Below, piece by piece: positions 9,725-17,733 of a DNA stretch of 43,100 bases; the first letter of the stretch is position 1; every line of letters begins with the position of its first letter. Made by a program: the position numbers and the translations under genes. The notes beneath the pieces were generated by a model. The model saw nothing but the letters and a program-made list of their open reading frames with translations. It had not been told where the DNA came from and did not search any database. The stretch is from Rhodocyclaceae bacterium (GTDB taxonomy: Bacteria; Pseudomonadota; Gammaproteobacteria; Burkholderiales; CAIKXV01), in the NCBI GenBank assembly GCA_020248265.1, contig JADCHX010000016.1, forward strand, positions 1-43,100, written 5' to 3'.

Positions 9725-10702
9725 ATGAGGCTCGAATCCGCGGTGGTCGCCGTGCTGCTTTCGGTCCTGCTGCCTGGCGCTCCCACGCACGCCCAGCAGA
9801 AGGCCGGCGACTTTCCGGCACGCGCCGTGCGGCTCGTCGTCCCGTACCCGCCCGGCGCATCGAACGACATCGTCGCGCGGCTCCTCGGGCAGAAGCTGTC
9901 CGAGGCCTGGGGCCAGCAGCTGGTGATCGACAACCGCAGCGGCGGCGGGGGTCTCGTCGGCGCCGAGATCGTCGCGCGGGCCAGTCCCGACGGCTACACG
10001 CTGCTGATGACCAACCCGGGCTCCAATGCGATCAACTTCGCACTGCGTGCGAAGACTCCTTACCGCCCGGAAGACTTCGCTTCGGTGACCCTGCTCGGCT
10101 GGTCGCCGATCATGTTGCTGACCAGCACGGCGTTCCCGGCGGCGAACATGAATGAGCTGATCGCGATCGCCAGGGCGAAGCCGGGCCAGCTTTCAGGCGG
10201 ATCTTCCGGCACGGGCGGCAGCAGCCACCTCGCGCTAGAGTTCTTCAAGATGCTGTCGGGTACCGACATCCTGCACGTGCCGTACAAGGGTGCCGCACCC
10301 GCGATCACCGACATGATCGCGGGACAGGTGAGCATCATCTTCACCACGCCGGTCACCGCGCAGGCGATGATCCGCGCGGGCAAGATCAAGGCACTCGCCG
10401 TCGCCGGAAACCGGCGGCTCGACGTGTTCCCCGATGTGCCGACCACCAGCGAACAGGGGATGAAGGGCTACGACGTCAACATCTGGTTCGGTATCTCCGC
10501 GCCTGCCGGCACGCCGCGCCCGCTGATACTCCGGATAGCCCGCGACCTGCACGCAGCCATCGCGTCGGCCGACGTGAAGGAGCGTTTCGCAGGACTGGGC
10601 CTGGCGGCGCAGGTCAGCACGCCCGAGGCGTTCGACCGCCTCATCCGCGAGGACATCGAGCGGTGGAGCACGGTCGTGAAGGCGGCGAAGCTCGCGCCCT
10701 GA
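9725..10702 (+). CDS. Bug-family (TctC) periplasmic solute-binding protein
   Basis: This 325-residue protein has a Sec signal peptide (cleavage near THA-QQ, residue 23) and the full Bug fold. Seen are RLVVPYPPGASNDI, VIDNRSGGGG, GAEIVARASPDGYTLL, HVPYKGAAPAITDMIAGQV and PDVPTTSEQG. Family members bind carboxylates or related small acids in the periplasm and feed TctAB-type transporters or sensing systems. No TctA or TctB gene lies nearby, so this is an orphan binding protein, common in Burkholderiales. GGAGGAGG ends a few bases before ATG and fixes the start. The ligand cannot be predicted from sequence alone. Confidence 0.93.
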   Translation: MRLESAVVAVLLSVLLPGAPTHAQQKAGDFPARAVRLVVPYPPGASNDIVARLLGQKLSEAWGQQLVIDNRSGGGGLVGAEIVARASPDGYTLLMTNPGSNAINFALRAKTPYRPEDFASVTLLGWSPIMLLTSTAFPAANMNELIAIARAKPGQLSGGSSGTGGSSHLALEFFKMLSGTDILHVPYKGAAPAITDMIAGQVSIIFTTPVTAQAMIRAGKIKALAVAGNRRLDVFPDVPTTSEQGMKGYDVNIWFGISAPAGTPRPLILRIARDLHAAIASADVKERFAGLGLAAQVSTPEAFDRLIREDIERWSTVVKAAKLAP

Positions 10703-10735
10703 GCGGGTGCCCGCGCACGACAGAGAACTCGGCCC

Positions 10736-10770
10736 CCCTGTACCTCGGTACCGTTAATCGAGGTACAGGG
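10736..10770. terminator. Perfect 12-bp hairpin between convergent genes
   Basis: CCCTGTACCTCG (10736-10747) and CGAGGTACAGGG (10759-10770) are exact inverted repeats with an 11-base loop. They sit between the 3' ends of the Bug gene and the DUF2950 gene, where a bidirectional terminator would be expected. There is no T-run, so intrinsic termination is uncertain. Confidence 0.5.
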
Positions 10771-10814
10771 CTCAGTGCTTTGCACCTGGCCGGCCCTGAT
10801 GCCGACCAGGCAGA

Positions 10815-11762
10815 TCACGGCTGGGTTCGCCGCCAGCGCGAGTCAGGATTGAAACGCTGGATGCTGGCAGCGATCTTCGCGCTATTGGGCCCCAGGTTAC
10901 GCTCGTAGATCACGCCATCGTGGTTCACGATGAAGGACATCACGCCGGATCGGCCGTAGCTGACCGGCCAGGCGATCAGCGCAAAGCCGCTGACCATCCG
11001 GTCGCCGATCAGGTAGCTCGTGGCGCCACCGGGTGCCTGCGGGCCCTGTCCGGTGAGGATCCGGAAGTGATAACCGTGGTAGCCCGTCCCGGGCCGATTG
11101 GGCAGGAAGGCCTGCCCCAGCGGGCTTTCGTCGCCGAGATCGGGGCTCCAGATGAGACCATCGCGCTTGCCCGGGCTGCTGACCAGGCGGCGCGCATACT
11201 GCAGTGCGCCGCTGCCGATCCGGTCGACCGTGGCGTACTCGCGCTGTGCATCCAGATAGGCCAGCATCGCCCGCATGGCCGAGCGTTCGTTGGTGCCGAT
11301 ACGCTGTTCCAGGAGGGCTCGCAGGCCACCGCTCACGTCGAACTGCCAGCGTCCGTCGGTGCGCTGAAGCAGCGGTATCGGCAGCACCCAGTCGTCGGCA
11401 CCCACCGACAACTCACCCCTGCGGCCATCGAGCATCCTGACCGAACGTGTCTGTCGGGCCTTGTCAACGAAGGCGCGCACGTCAGCGGGGTCCATCCGGT
11501 CGAGCGGTACCAGCGTCTGTGCGTCTTTTCCCAGTACCTGCGTCAGTGCCGTTCGATCGTTGGCGGCGACGGCTTCTATCAGTGCATCGGCCGCCGCTTC
11601 TGGCGTTGCGTACGGCGCCTGCGCAAGTGCAATGCCGTGCCCGGAAATCATGCAGGCCAGCGCCGCGACACGGGCAAGCTGGCGCAGCCACGGCGCAAGG
11701 GTCGATCGAACCGGAGTCGACGCTGCAGCGGGCAAGTCGCCGGTGGGGTGTCCTGTCATCAT
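10815..11762 (-). CDS. DUF2950 family exported protein
   Basis: This is a 315-residue protein with an N-terminal hydrophobic export segment and Ala-Gln-Ala near the cleavage point. It matches the DUF2950 pattern: an early YATPEAAADALIEAVAANDR stretch, a central LGQAFLPNRPGTGYHGYHFRI and GGATSYL, and a C-terminal SGVMSFIVNHDGVIYERNLG. The biochemical role is unknown. A TTG at 11780 overlaps the upstream stop, but ATG at 11762 has an AGGAG 7 bases before it and is the better start. It lies 14 bases after the DUF3300 gene stop, so the two are co-transcribed. Confidence 0.85.
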   Translation of the reverse strand: MMTGHPTGDLPAAASTPVRSTLAPWLRQLARVAALACMISGHGIALAQAPYATPEAAADALIEAVAANDRTALTQVLGKDAQTLVPLDRMDPADVRAFVDKARQTRSVRMLDGRRGELSVGADDWVLPIPLLQRTDGRWQFDVSGGLRALLEQRIGTNERSAMRAMLAYLDAQREYATVDRIGSGALQYARRLVSSPGKRDGLIWSPDLGDESPLGQAFLPNRPGTGYHGYHFRILTGQGPQAPGGATSYLIGDRMVSGFALIAWPVSYGRSGVMSFIVNHDGVIYERNLGPNSAKIAASIQRFNPDSRWRRTQP

Positions 11763-11776
11763 CGGGGCTCCTGCCT

Positions 11777-13039
11777 TCAACGGTGTCTACCGGCACCGGC
11801 TGCGCGCGCGCCGCCACCATGGCCGCCTTGCATTGCCGCTGCGCTTGCGCGGCCGCGTTCGGCATTGGCACGGGCGGTACCGCTGTCGCGCGCGCCGGAC
11901 AGTGCGCCCTGAGCGACCGGTTCGGCGCGTGCGCCGTGGGTTTCGCGCGCCGCGGTGCGATCCGGGGTGCGATCCGGGGTGCGATCCGGGGTGCGATCCG
12001 GGCGTGGGTCGCGCGCGCGCCCCCCGCCCACATCCGTACCCTGCAACTGCCTGCGTCCTTCGGCTGGGTCGGCACCGCGCGCCTTCAGGGCTTCGGCGGC
12101 GCGTGCGCGATCGGCGTCCCTGCCGTCACGGCCACGAAACGCGTCGCGGTCGACCGTGCTGTCGGTCTTGCGGCCAAACTGTTCGCGACTGCGGGCATCG
12201 CGATAGGGAACGTCCCGCCGCCGCTGGGCGTTGTGCTCGAACCGGTTGTTGTTGACCGTGATGGGGCGGTTGACATTGATGTTGTTGTAGCGGTTGACGT
12301 TGATGTTCACGTCGTTACGGCCCCAGTTGAAGCCGCCCCACAGGGAGTTGCTGACCCCGCTGATGGCCACGCCCCAAACCACCCCGGCCACGAAGACACC
12401 GCCCGGATAATAGGCGGGCGGCGGTGGCCAGTAGTAGGGGGGATAGCCGGCATACGGCCACGCGCCGTAGATGACCGCAGGCTGGTACACGGGTACGTAA
12501 ACGACCTGCGGCTGCGCCGGCACGATCACGATCACCTGCTTGCCCGCGTCGCTCTGGACTTCGACGAGTTGCTGCTCGGTGCTCTTCAGGTTGCCGGCCG
12601 CCTGCGCCTTCGCACGCAGGACCTGGACCCGATCCATCAGACGTGCCGGGTCTGCCAGGAATGCGTCCCCGAGTCTCTGCACATCGGAAGGCCTGGCCGC
12701 CATCATGGCCAGTACCTGCGGGAAGGCCACCAATGATTGCACCGAGGGCTCCCATGGCTGGCCTGCGACCCGCTTCACCGCCTCGTCGCCACTGACCTTC
12801 GGATTGGCCTTCGACCAGGCGGCGGCGTCCTTGACGTCCGCCGGATAGGTACTGGCCATCAGGATCTGCGACAGCAATGCATCCGGGTAGAGCGAGATCG
12901 GCGCGAGCATCTGATCGAGTTCTTCGTCCCGGAAAGGCTCGGGCACCTGCGCATTCGATAGTACGGGCAGTGCCAGCGATGCGAGCATGCCGAGCATCGC
13001 AAAGAGCCGGCGCAATGCCCTGTTGACGGTTACGTTCAT
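11777..13039 (-). CDS. DUF3300 family exported protein
   Basis: This 420-residue protein has a clear signal peptide (cleaved after SNA). The DUF3300 core follows at about 35-190: LDQMLAPISLYPDALLSQIL, ASTYPADV and PWEPSVQSLVAFP. After it comes a Tyr/Pro-rich stretch (about 185-225), an Asn-rich region (NINVNRYNNINVNRP) and a long basic, disordered Arg/Asp/Ala tail with four PDRT repeats. Family function is unknown; an envelope location is likely. GGAGA lies 7 bases before the ATG. The DUF2950 gene follows directly, a pairing commonly seen in proteobacteria, suggesting a joint envelope role. Confidence 0.85.
   Translation of the reverse strand: MNVTVNRALRRLFAMLGMLASLALPVLSNAQVPEPFRDEELDQMLAPISLYPDALLSQILMASTYPADVKDAAAWSKANPKVSGDEAVKRVAGQPWEPSVQSLVAFPQVLAMMAARPSDVQRLGDAFLADPARLMDRVQVLRAKAQAAGNLKSTEQQLVEVQSDAGKQVIVIVPAQPQVVYVPVYQPAVIYGAWPYAGYPPYYWPPPPAYYPGGVFVAGVVWGVAISGVSNSLWGGFNWGRNDVNINVNRYNNINVNRPITVNNNRFEHNAQRRRDVPYRDARSREQFGRKTDSTVDRDAFRGRDGRDADRARAAEALKARGADPAEGRRQLQGTDVGGGRARDPRPDRTPDRTPDRTPDRTAARETHGARAEPVAQGALSGARDSGTARANAERGRASAAAMQGGHGGGARAAGAGRHR
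11951..11998. repeat. Four tandem 12-bp repeats (PDRT) in the DUF3300 tail
   Basis: A 12-base unit (cggggtgcgatc on the plus strand, the first copy with one mismatch) is repeated four times head to tail. In the minus-strand gene it codes for PDRT four times in the disordered C-terminal tail. The copy number is likely to vary by slippage without breaking the frame. Confidence 0.8.
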
Positions 13040-13188
13040 TGTCGGTCTCCACCCTGCATCGAGCGCTCCCTGCAGAAGCGCAGCCCTGCCCTGAATCTAT
13101 ACCATATGGCGAGCGACGGTAATCCGGGCGATCGGGAAAATCGCTGCCCCTTGGTGCATGGACGTTTTCGCTTTGTTATCCTGACCCG

Positions 13189-15183
13189 ATGGATATCCGC
13201 ATCAGACGACGCGTGCGCAGGTGCGCTGCGGGCGGTCGCCGTTGCGCCAGTCTGTCGGGATGCACGCGATCGATTCTCAGGACGATCTGCGGATCAGGCG
13301 GGGCCCGCTGCCGCGAGGCGGTGATGGCGGCCGTACTGCTGCTGGCCGTACTGCTGTCGCCGACACCTGTCCTGGCCAATGGCTCGAGCGTGCTGGTGCT
13401 GTTCTCCAACGGTCGCCTGCTGCCCGCGAACGTGGAGGTCGAGCGCGGCCTGCGCCAGTCGCTGTCGGCAGAGCATCGTGGCAGCCTTTTCGAGGAGTTC
13501 CTCGACGCACCCCGGTTCAGGGGTGCGGATTTCGAGCGCGCGGCGGTCGACTACCTGCGCGTGAAGTACCGGGCGCGCAGGCCAGCCATCATCGTGGCTG
13601 CGGGTCCGGAATCGCTCGCCTTCATTCTCGCGCATCGCAGTGCGCTGTTCCCCAGCGTGCCTGTCGTACACCTGGGCGTGTCTCGCACCCAGCTCGGGCC
13701 GCTGCCCGCCGATGTCATCGGAGTTCCGATCGAGTACGATTTTGCAGGCACGATCGATCAGGCGCTGCGCTGGCATCCGACGGCCCGGCAGGTGGTCATC
13801 GTGACTGGCGCCTCGCCCAGCGACCGGATGCTGGAAGACCGATTGCGTGCCGAGGCAGTTCGCTTCCAGCCACGGGCGAGATTCGAGTTCCTGGCGGGAG
13901 CGCCGGATGCCGAACTGGTCCGCCGCCTCGGCGCCCTGAAGCGCGATTCCATCGTGTTCTCCCCCGGCTATTTCATGAACGGCGATGGCGTTGAAATGTC
14001 CCCGCGCGATTCGGCGGTACGTCTGGCGACCCTGTCCGCCGTTCCGGTCTACGCGCCGTACGACACCTTCATCGGTACTGGCGTAGTCGGCGGACGCATG
14101 CCGGCATTCTTCGATGCCGGGATGATCGCAGGCAGGATCATCGAGAGACTGATGGCGGGCGAGGATGCCGGTTCGATACGCCTGCCCGAGGCTCAGGCCA
14201 CGGCGCTGCACGTCGACTGGCGACAGGTCGAGCGCTGGGGCATCCAGACCAGCAGCGCCGAGCCGGATCTGATCGCACACTACAGGGCACCGGGATTCCT
14301 CGAGCAGTATGCACGCGAAGCCGCTGTTGCCCTGGCTCTGTTCCTGCTGCAGAGTGCACTGACTGCAGGCCTCGTCATCGAGCGCAGGCGGCGGCGGCGC
14401 GCGGAATCGAGCATCCTCAGGCAGCGCGCCGAACTCGCGCATGCCACCCGTCTGCAGATCGGTGCCCAGCTGGCCGCTTCGATCGCCCACGAAATCAACC
14501 AGCCGCTGGGCGCGATACTGAACAATGCAGACGCCGGCATCATGATGCTGGATGCAAGGGGCAGCGTGCCGACCGCTGCGCTTCGAGACATCATCGGCGA
14601 CATCCGCAGCGCCGATCTCCGCGCAAGCGAGGTGATCCGGCGCCTGAGGGCATTGCTGGCGCAGCGCGAAGTCGAGCAACGCCCGTTCGGCGTCGAGGAC
14701 ATGCTGCATGATGTCCAGGCCATCATGCGTTCCGAGGCCGAACTGCGCGGTATCGCGTTGGAGTTCCTGGTGCCCGAAGGTCGCACGATCCTGACCGGTG
14801 ACCGTATCCAGATGCAGCAGGTGGTGATCAACCTGCTGCTCAACGCGCTGGACGCCTGTGCCGACGTTCCCGCGGGGCGCCAGCGGGTATCGGTCTCGCT
14901 GAAAGCCGATGCAGACAGCGCGACGATCTGCGTGCGCGACCGCGGCCAGGGGATACCCATGGAACATCGTGCGCGGCTGTTCGAGTCGTTCTTCACCACC
15001 AGGCCCGACGGCATGGGCATGGGCTTGTCGATTTCCAGAACACTGGTCGATGCGCATGGCGGGCGCATCTGGGCCGAACACGCTGAAGAAGGCACCCTCA
15101 TGAGCGTACGACTGCCGATATCCCCGCCGGAAAGCATCGCGCAGGCATGCGATGCTCCCGATCCGAGGATGCCGCACGCATGA
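13189..15183 (+). CDS. Sensor histidine kinase with periplasmic ABC-substrate-binding-like domain
   Basis: In this 664-residue protein, residues 46-62 are a hydrophobic export or anchor segment. About 65-330 form a periplasmic binding-protein-like domain (SSVLVLFSNGR, YDFAGTIDQALRWHPTARQV, VVGGRMPAFFDAGMIAGRI). A second membrane span follows at about 376-393. The kinase has an H-box SIAHEINQPLGAIL with His434, N-box VVINLLLNALDA, G1 DRGQGIP, F-box FESFFTT and G2 GMGMGLSIS. It autophosphorylates and passes phosphate to the overlapping response-regulator gene. The Arg-rich first 44 residues are unusual; GTG/ATG at codons 45-46 is an alternative start. The ligand is unknown. Confidence 0.88.
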   Translation: MDIRIRRRVRRCAAGGRRCASLSGCTRSILRTICGSGGARCREAVMAAVLLLAVLLSPTPVLANGSSVLVLFSNGRLLPANVEVERGLRQSLSAEHRGSLFEEFLDAPRFRGADFERAAVDYLRVKYRARRPAIIVAAGPESLAFILAHRSALFPSVPVVHLGVSRTQLGPLPADVIGVPIEYDFAGTIDQALRWHPTARQVVIVTGASPSDRMLEDRLRAEAVRFQPRARFEFLAGAPDAELVRRLGALKRDSIVFSPGYFMNGDGVEMSPRDSAVRLATLSAVPVYAPYDTFIGTGVVGGRMPAFFDAGMIAGRIIERLMAGEDAGSIRLPEAQATALHVDWRQVERWGIQTSSAEPDLIAHYRAPGFLEQYAREAAVALALFLLQSALTAGLVIERRRRRRAESSILRQRAELAHATRLQIGAQLAASIAHEINQPLGAILNNADAGIMMLDARGSVPTAALRDIIGDIRSADLRASEVIRRLRALLAQREVEQRPFGVEDMLHDVQAIMRSEAELRGIALEFLVPEGRTILTGDRIQMQQVVINLLLNALDACADVPAGRQRVSVSLKADADSATICVRDRGQGIPMEHRARLFESFFTTRPDGMGMGLSISRTLVDAHGGRIWAEHAEEGTLMSVRLPISPPESIAQACDAPDPRMPHA

Positions 15184-15815
15184 ACGTCGCCCCTTTGATC
15201 CATGTCGTCGATGACGATGATGACCAGCGCAACGCCCTGCTGCGGCTGCTGGGTGCGGCCGGATACGATGCGCGCGGCCATGCCTCGGTCGGGGATTTCC
15301 TGCTGCACGAGTTGCCCGATCGGCCCGGCTGCCTGGTGCTCGACCTGCGCATGCCTGGACAATCCGGGCTGGACCTGCAGGCCGTGCTGAACGAACGGGA
15401 GCGTTCGTTGCCGATCGTTTTCCTGAGTGGCAACGCAGATGTTGCGAGCAGCGTGCGGGCGATGAAAGCCGGTGCAGTCGATTTCCTGACAAAGCCGGTA
15501 GAGTCCGCAATCCTTCTCAAGGCGATCGAGACCGCGCTGTCATCGGAGGCGATGCAGCGCAAGGTCCGCGACGAGGCGCTGCGCATCGGCGCGCTGCTCT
15601 CTAGCCTGAGTGCGCGCGAGCGCGCGGTGCTCGATCTGATCGTCGCCGGCAGTCTGAACAAGCAGATCGCGAGCAGCCTGGGCATCGCGGAGCGCACCGT
15701 CAAGCTGCACAGGGCAAACCTGATGAGCAAGCTCAACGTGCGGTCACCCGCGCAGCTCGGCCAGCTTGCCGAACAGTTGCGCGAGCGCAGCGGCCTGACT
15801 CGATTCCAGTCCTAG
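15180..15815 (+). CDS. FixJ/NarL-type response regulator
   Basis: This 211-residue protein starts at an ATG overlapping the kinase stop (ATGA), so translation is coupled. The receiver domain is at residues 6-120: acidic cluster VVDDDDDQ, phospho-acceptor Asp55 in LVLDLRMPG, and the conserved Lys in FLTKPV. The C-terminal LuxR-type HTH (about 140-200) shows LSARERAVLDLIVAGSLNKQ, IASSLGIAERTVKLHRANLM and KLNV. It is the cognate transcriptional activator of the kinase before it. The downstream outer-membrane gene is a plausible target by position only. Confidence 0.92.
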   Translation: MNVAPLIHVVDDDDDQRNALLRLLGAAGYDARGHASVGDFLLHELPDRPGCLVLDLRMPGQSGLDLQAVLNERERSLPIVFLSGNADVASSVRAMKAGAVDFLTKPVESAILLKAIETALSSEAMQRKVRDEALRIGALLSSLSARERAVLDLIVAGSLNKQIASSLGIAERTVKLHRANLMSKLNVRSPAQLGQLAEQLRERSGLTRFQS

Positions 15816-15853
15816 GCGTTCGGTTGCAGGGCACGTCCGCGCCAGCCCACATG

Positions 15854-15871
15854 CCTGCACTTTGGTGCAGG
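15854..15871 (+). terminator. Short hairpin after the two-component genes
   Basis: CCTGCAC and GTGCAGG flank a TTTG loop, 39 bases past the response regulator stop. There is no T-run, so it may be a weak terminator or a processing or regulatory hairpin ahead of the porin-like gene. Confidence 0.3.
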
Positions 15872-15960
15872 TCCGGGACTGTATGCCGGCCCTCTTGCGG
15901 GGACATGCCTCCGGTCGGATACTTGCCCGCTCGTGATCGCGAAGAATGCGGAGTCGTCTG

Positions 15961-16800
15961 ATGAACACGTTCGAAAACCGGAATCGTCTGCGCAGGTTGG
16001 CCATGGCCATGACGCTCGCAGCCTCGGTATCCACGCCGCTCCTGGCGCAATCCCAAGGGCAACCCGGCGCGTGGCAGTACTCGGGATCCGTGTACGGTTA
16101 CCTGCCATCCATTGGCGGAAAGACCCGGTTTCCAGCGCCGGCAGGCGGATCCACGGTCGATATATCGGCAGAGCAGATACTGAACAGCCTCGACTTTGCG
16201 TTCATGGGCACGTTGCAGGCCCATAACGGGCAGTGGGGCGTCTTCAGCGACCTCATCTACCTGAACGCTTCTGCCGACAAGGCAGGCAGCCGCGACTTCA
16301 CCATCGGAAACACCGCCATCCCGGCAGGCACCTCCGCGTCTCTCGGGCTGCAGGTGAAGGGGCTGGTCTGGACCATTGCAGGCGAGTATCGCGTGCGTCC
16401 CGACCCTGGCCTCACGCTCGATCTGTTCGGAGGTGCACGGCTTTTTTCGTTAAAGCAGGAGCTCAACTACTCGATCGCCGGCAGCCTCGGACCCATGGCA
16501 CCGGCAGGTCGTTCGGGCACACTGGAGGTGAAGTCCACGCTCTGGGACGCGATCGTCGGTGCCAAGGGACGCGTGGCGCTGGGTGCCCAGGGCAGTCGCT
16601 GGTCGTTGCCCTTCTATGTAGACGTCGGCACGGGCGAATCGAAGCTCACATGGCAGGCTGCTGCCGGCTTGAGCTATTCCTATTCGTGGGGGGAACTGAC
16701 CGCGCTGTGGCGTTACCTCGACTACGAGATGAAGTCGGGACAGTCGATCCAGAGCTTCAATTTCAACGGGCCGATGTTCGGGGCGACGTTCCGATGGTGA
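15961..16800 (+). CDS. Outer-membrane beta-barrel protein
   Basis: This 279-residue protein has a Sec signal peptide (Arg-rich start, cleaved after LLA). The mature part alternates polar and hydrophobic residues in short strands (WQYSGSVYGYLPSIGG, GVFSDLIYLNAS, WTIAGEYRV, LTALWRYLDYEM) and ends in TFRW, the C-terminal aromatic residue expected for BAM-dependent barrels. No catalytic motif is seen; it is probably a structural or channel-like outer-membrane protein. ATG at 15961 has GGAG 9 bases upstream; an in-frame ATG at 15946 is less well placed. The gene follows the two-component system in the same direction. Confidence 0.78.
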   Translation: MNTFENRNRLRRLAMAMTLAASVSTPLLAQSQGQPGAWQYSGSVYGYLPSIGGKTRFPAPAGGSTVDISAEQILNSLDFAFMGTLQAHNGQWGVFSDLIYLNASADKAGSRDFTIGNTAIPAGTSASLGLQVKGLVWTIAGEYRVRPDPGLTLDLFGGARLFSLKQELNYSIAGSLGPMAPAGRSGTLEVKSTLWDAIVGAKGRVALGAQGSRWSLPFYVDVGTGESKLTWQAAAGLSYSYSWGELTALWRYLDYEMKSGQSIQSFNFNGPMFGATFRW

Positions 16801-16844
16801 GTACCCTCGGGCAGCCCGCCTGACCTGTCCCTCGCAGCCGCGCC

Positions 16845-17633
16845 GTGGATATTCACTCGTACTCACCGTATGCTGTCGCCGGCTTCACGCTGGTCTTCGT
16901 GCTGCTTGCCTTCGAGGCTGGCCGTCTGTTCGGACGCCTGAATACCCGCAGGAGCGCCGAGAACGAGGGGCAGACATCGACCATCGTCGGAGCGATGCTC
17001 GGGCTGATCGCATTTCTGCTCTCGCTCACGTTCGCCTTCGTGGCCGATCGCTACGAAGACCGGAAGTCGCTGGTGCGCGAAGAGGCCAACGCCATCGGCA
17101 CGGCCTTCCTGCGTTCGGCGTTCCTGCCCGAGGCCCAGCAGGCAGAAGCCGCGGGCCTGTTCCGCAAGTATGTCGATCTCACGCTGGAGGCGGCGCGGGA
17201 GGGCGATCCCGCTCTGATTCGCCGGATGGTGGCGGAATCGGTACCGATCCAGGAAGCGCTGTGGCGGATGGCGGTTGCCGAAGGGCGGCGCGACCTGAAC
17301 TCCGACGTTGCCGCGCTGTACATCGAAGCGCTCAACGAGATGTTCGACATCCGGTCGACACGGATCGCCGTTGCGCTGGAGGCGCTCATGCCGATCGGCA
17401 TCTGGCTGGTCCTCTACGCGGTCATCCTGCTGGGTTCGATCGGGGTGGGCTACCACGGCACGCTGAACGGATCCCCCCGGCCCTGGACGTTACCCCTGCT
17501 CGCCGTGTCCTTTGCAATGGTGCTGGGGCTCATCTCGGCGCTCGAGCGGCTCGACAGCAGGCTCGTCCAGGTACCGCAGGGGCCTCTCGTTTCGCTCAAG
17601 GCCTCGATGGATTCGAAAGCGCCGGTGCGCTGA
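16845..17633 (+). CDS. DUF4239 (bestrophin-like) membrane protein
   Basis: This 262-residue protein starts at GTG. Four membrane spans are visible: about 10-30, 46-66, 184-205 and 218-238. A long soluble loop between the second and third contains DRYEDRKSLVREEANAIGTAFLR, which is typical of DUF4239 proteins. The pattern resembles bestrophin-type channels, but no transport activity is proven for this family. No good ribosome-binding site precedes the GTG. Confidence 0.75.
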   Translation: MDIHSYSPYAVAGFTLVFVLLAFEAGRLFGRLNTRRSAENEGQTSTIVGAMLGLIAFLLSLTFAFVADRYEDRKSLVREEANAIGTAFLRSAFLPEAQQAEAAGLFRKYVDLTLEAAREGDPALIRRMVAESVPIQEALWRMAVAEGRRDLNSDVAALYIEALNEMFDIRSTRIAVALEALMPIGIWLVLYAVILLGSIGVGYHGTLNGSPRPWTLPLLAVSFAMVLGLISALERLDSRLVQVPQGPLVSLKASMDSKAPVR

Positions 17634-17733
17634 GGCGAGCTTCCCGGCAGGGCGGGCCGCTGAAGCTCTGGACAGGGCAAGTCGCGATCGAGTAGCGTCT
17701 CGCGCAGGGCGCCCCTGCCGCAACCTGCCGTTC

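Noticed and set aside
11951-11998. Short direct repeats, as in a CRISPR array
   Set aside because: The 12-bp units have no spacers and lie inside a coding tail.
13294-15510. A 738-codon minus-strand frame
   Set aside because: Antisense to the histidine kinase and response regulator, with no domains.
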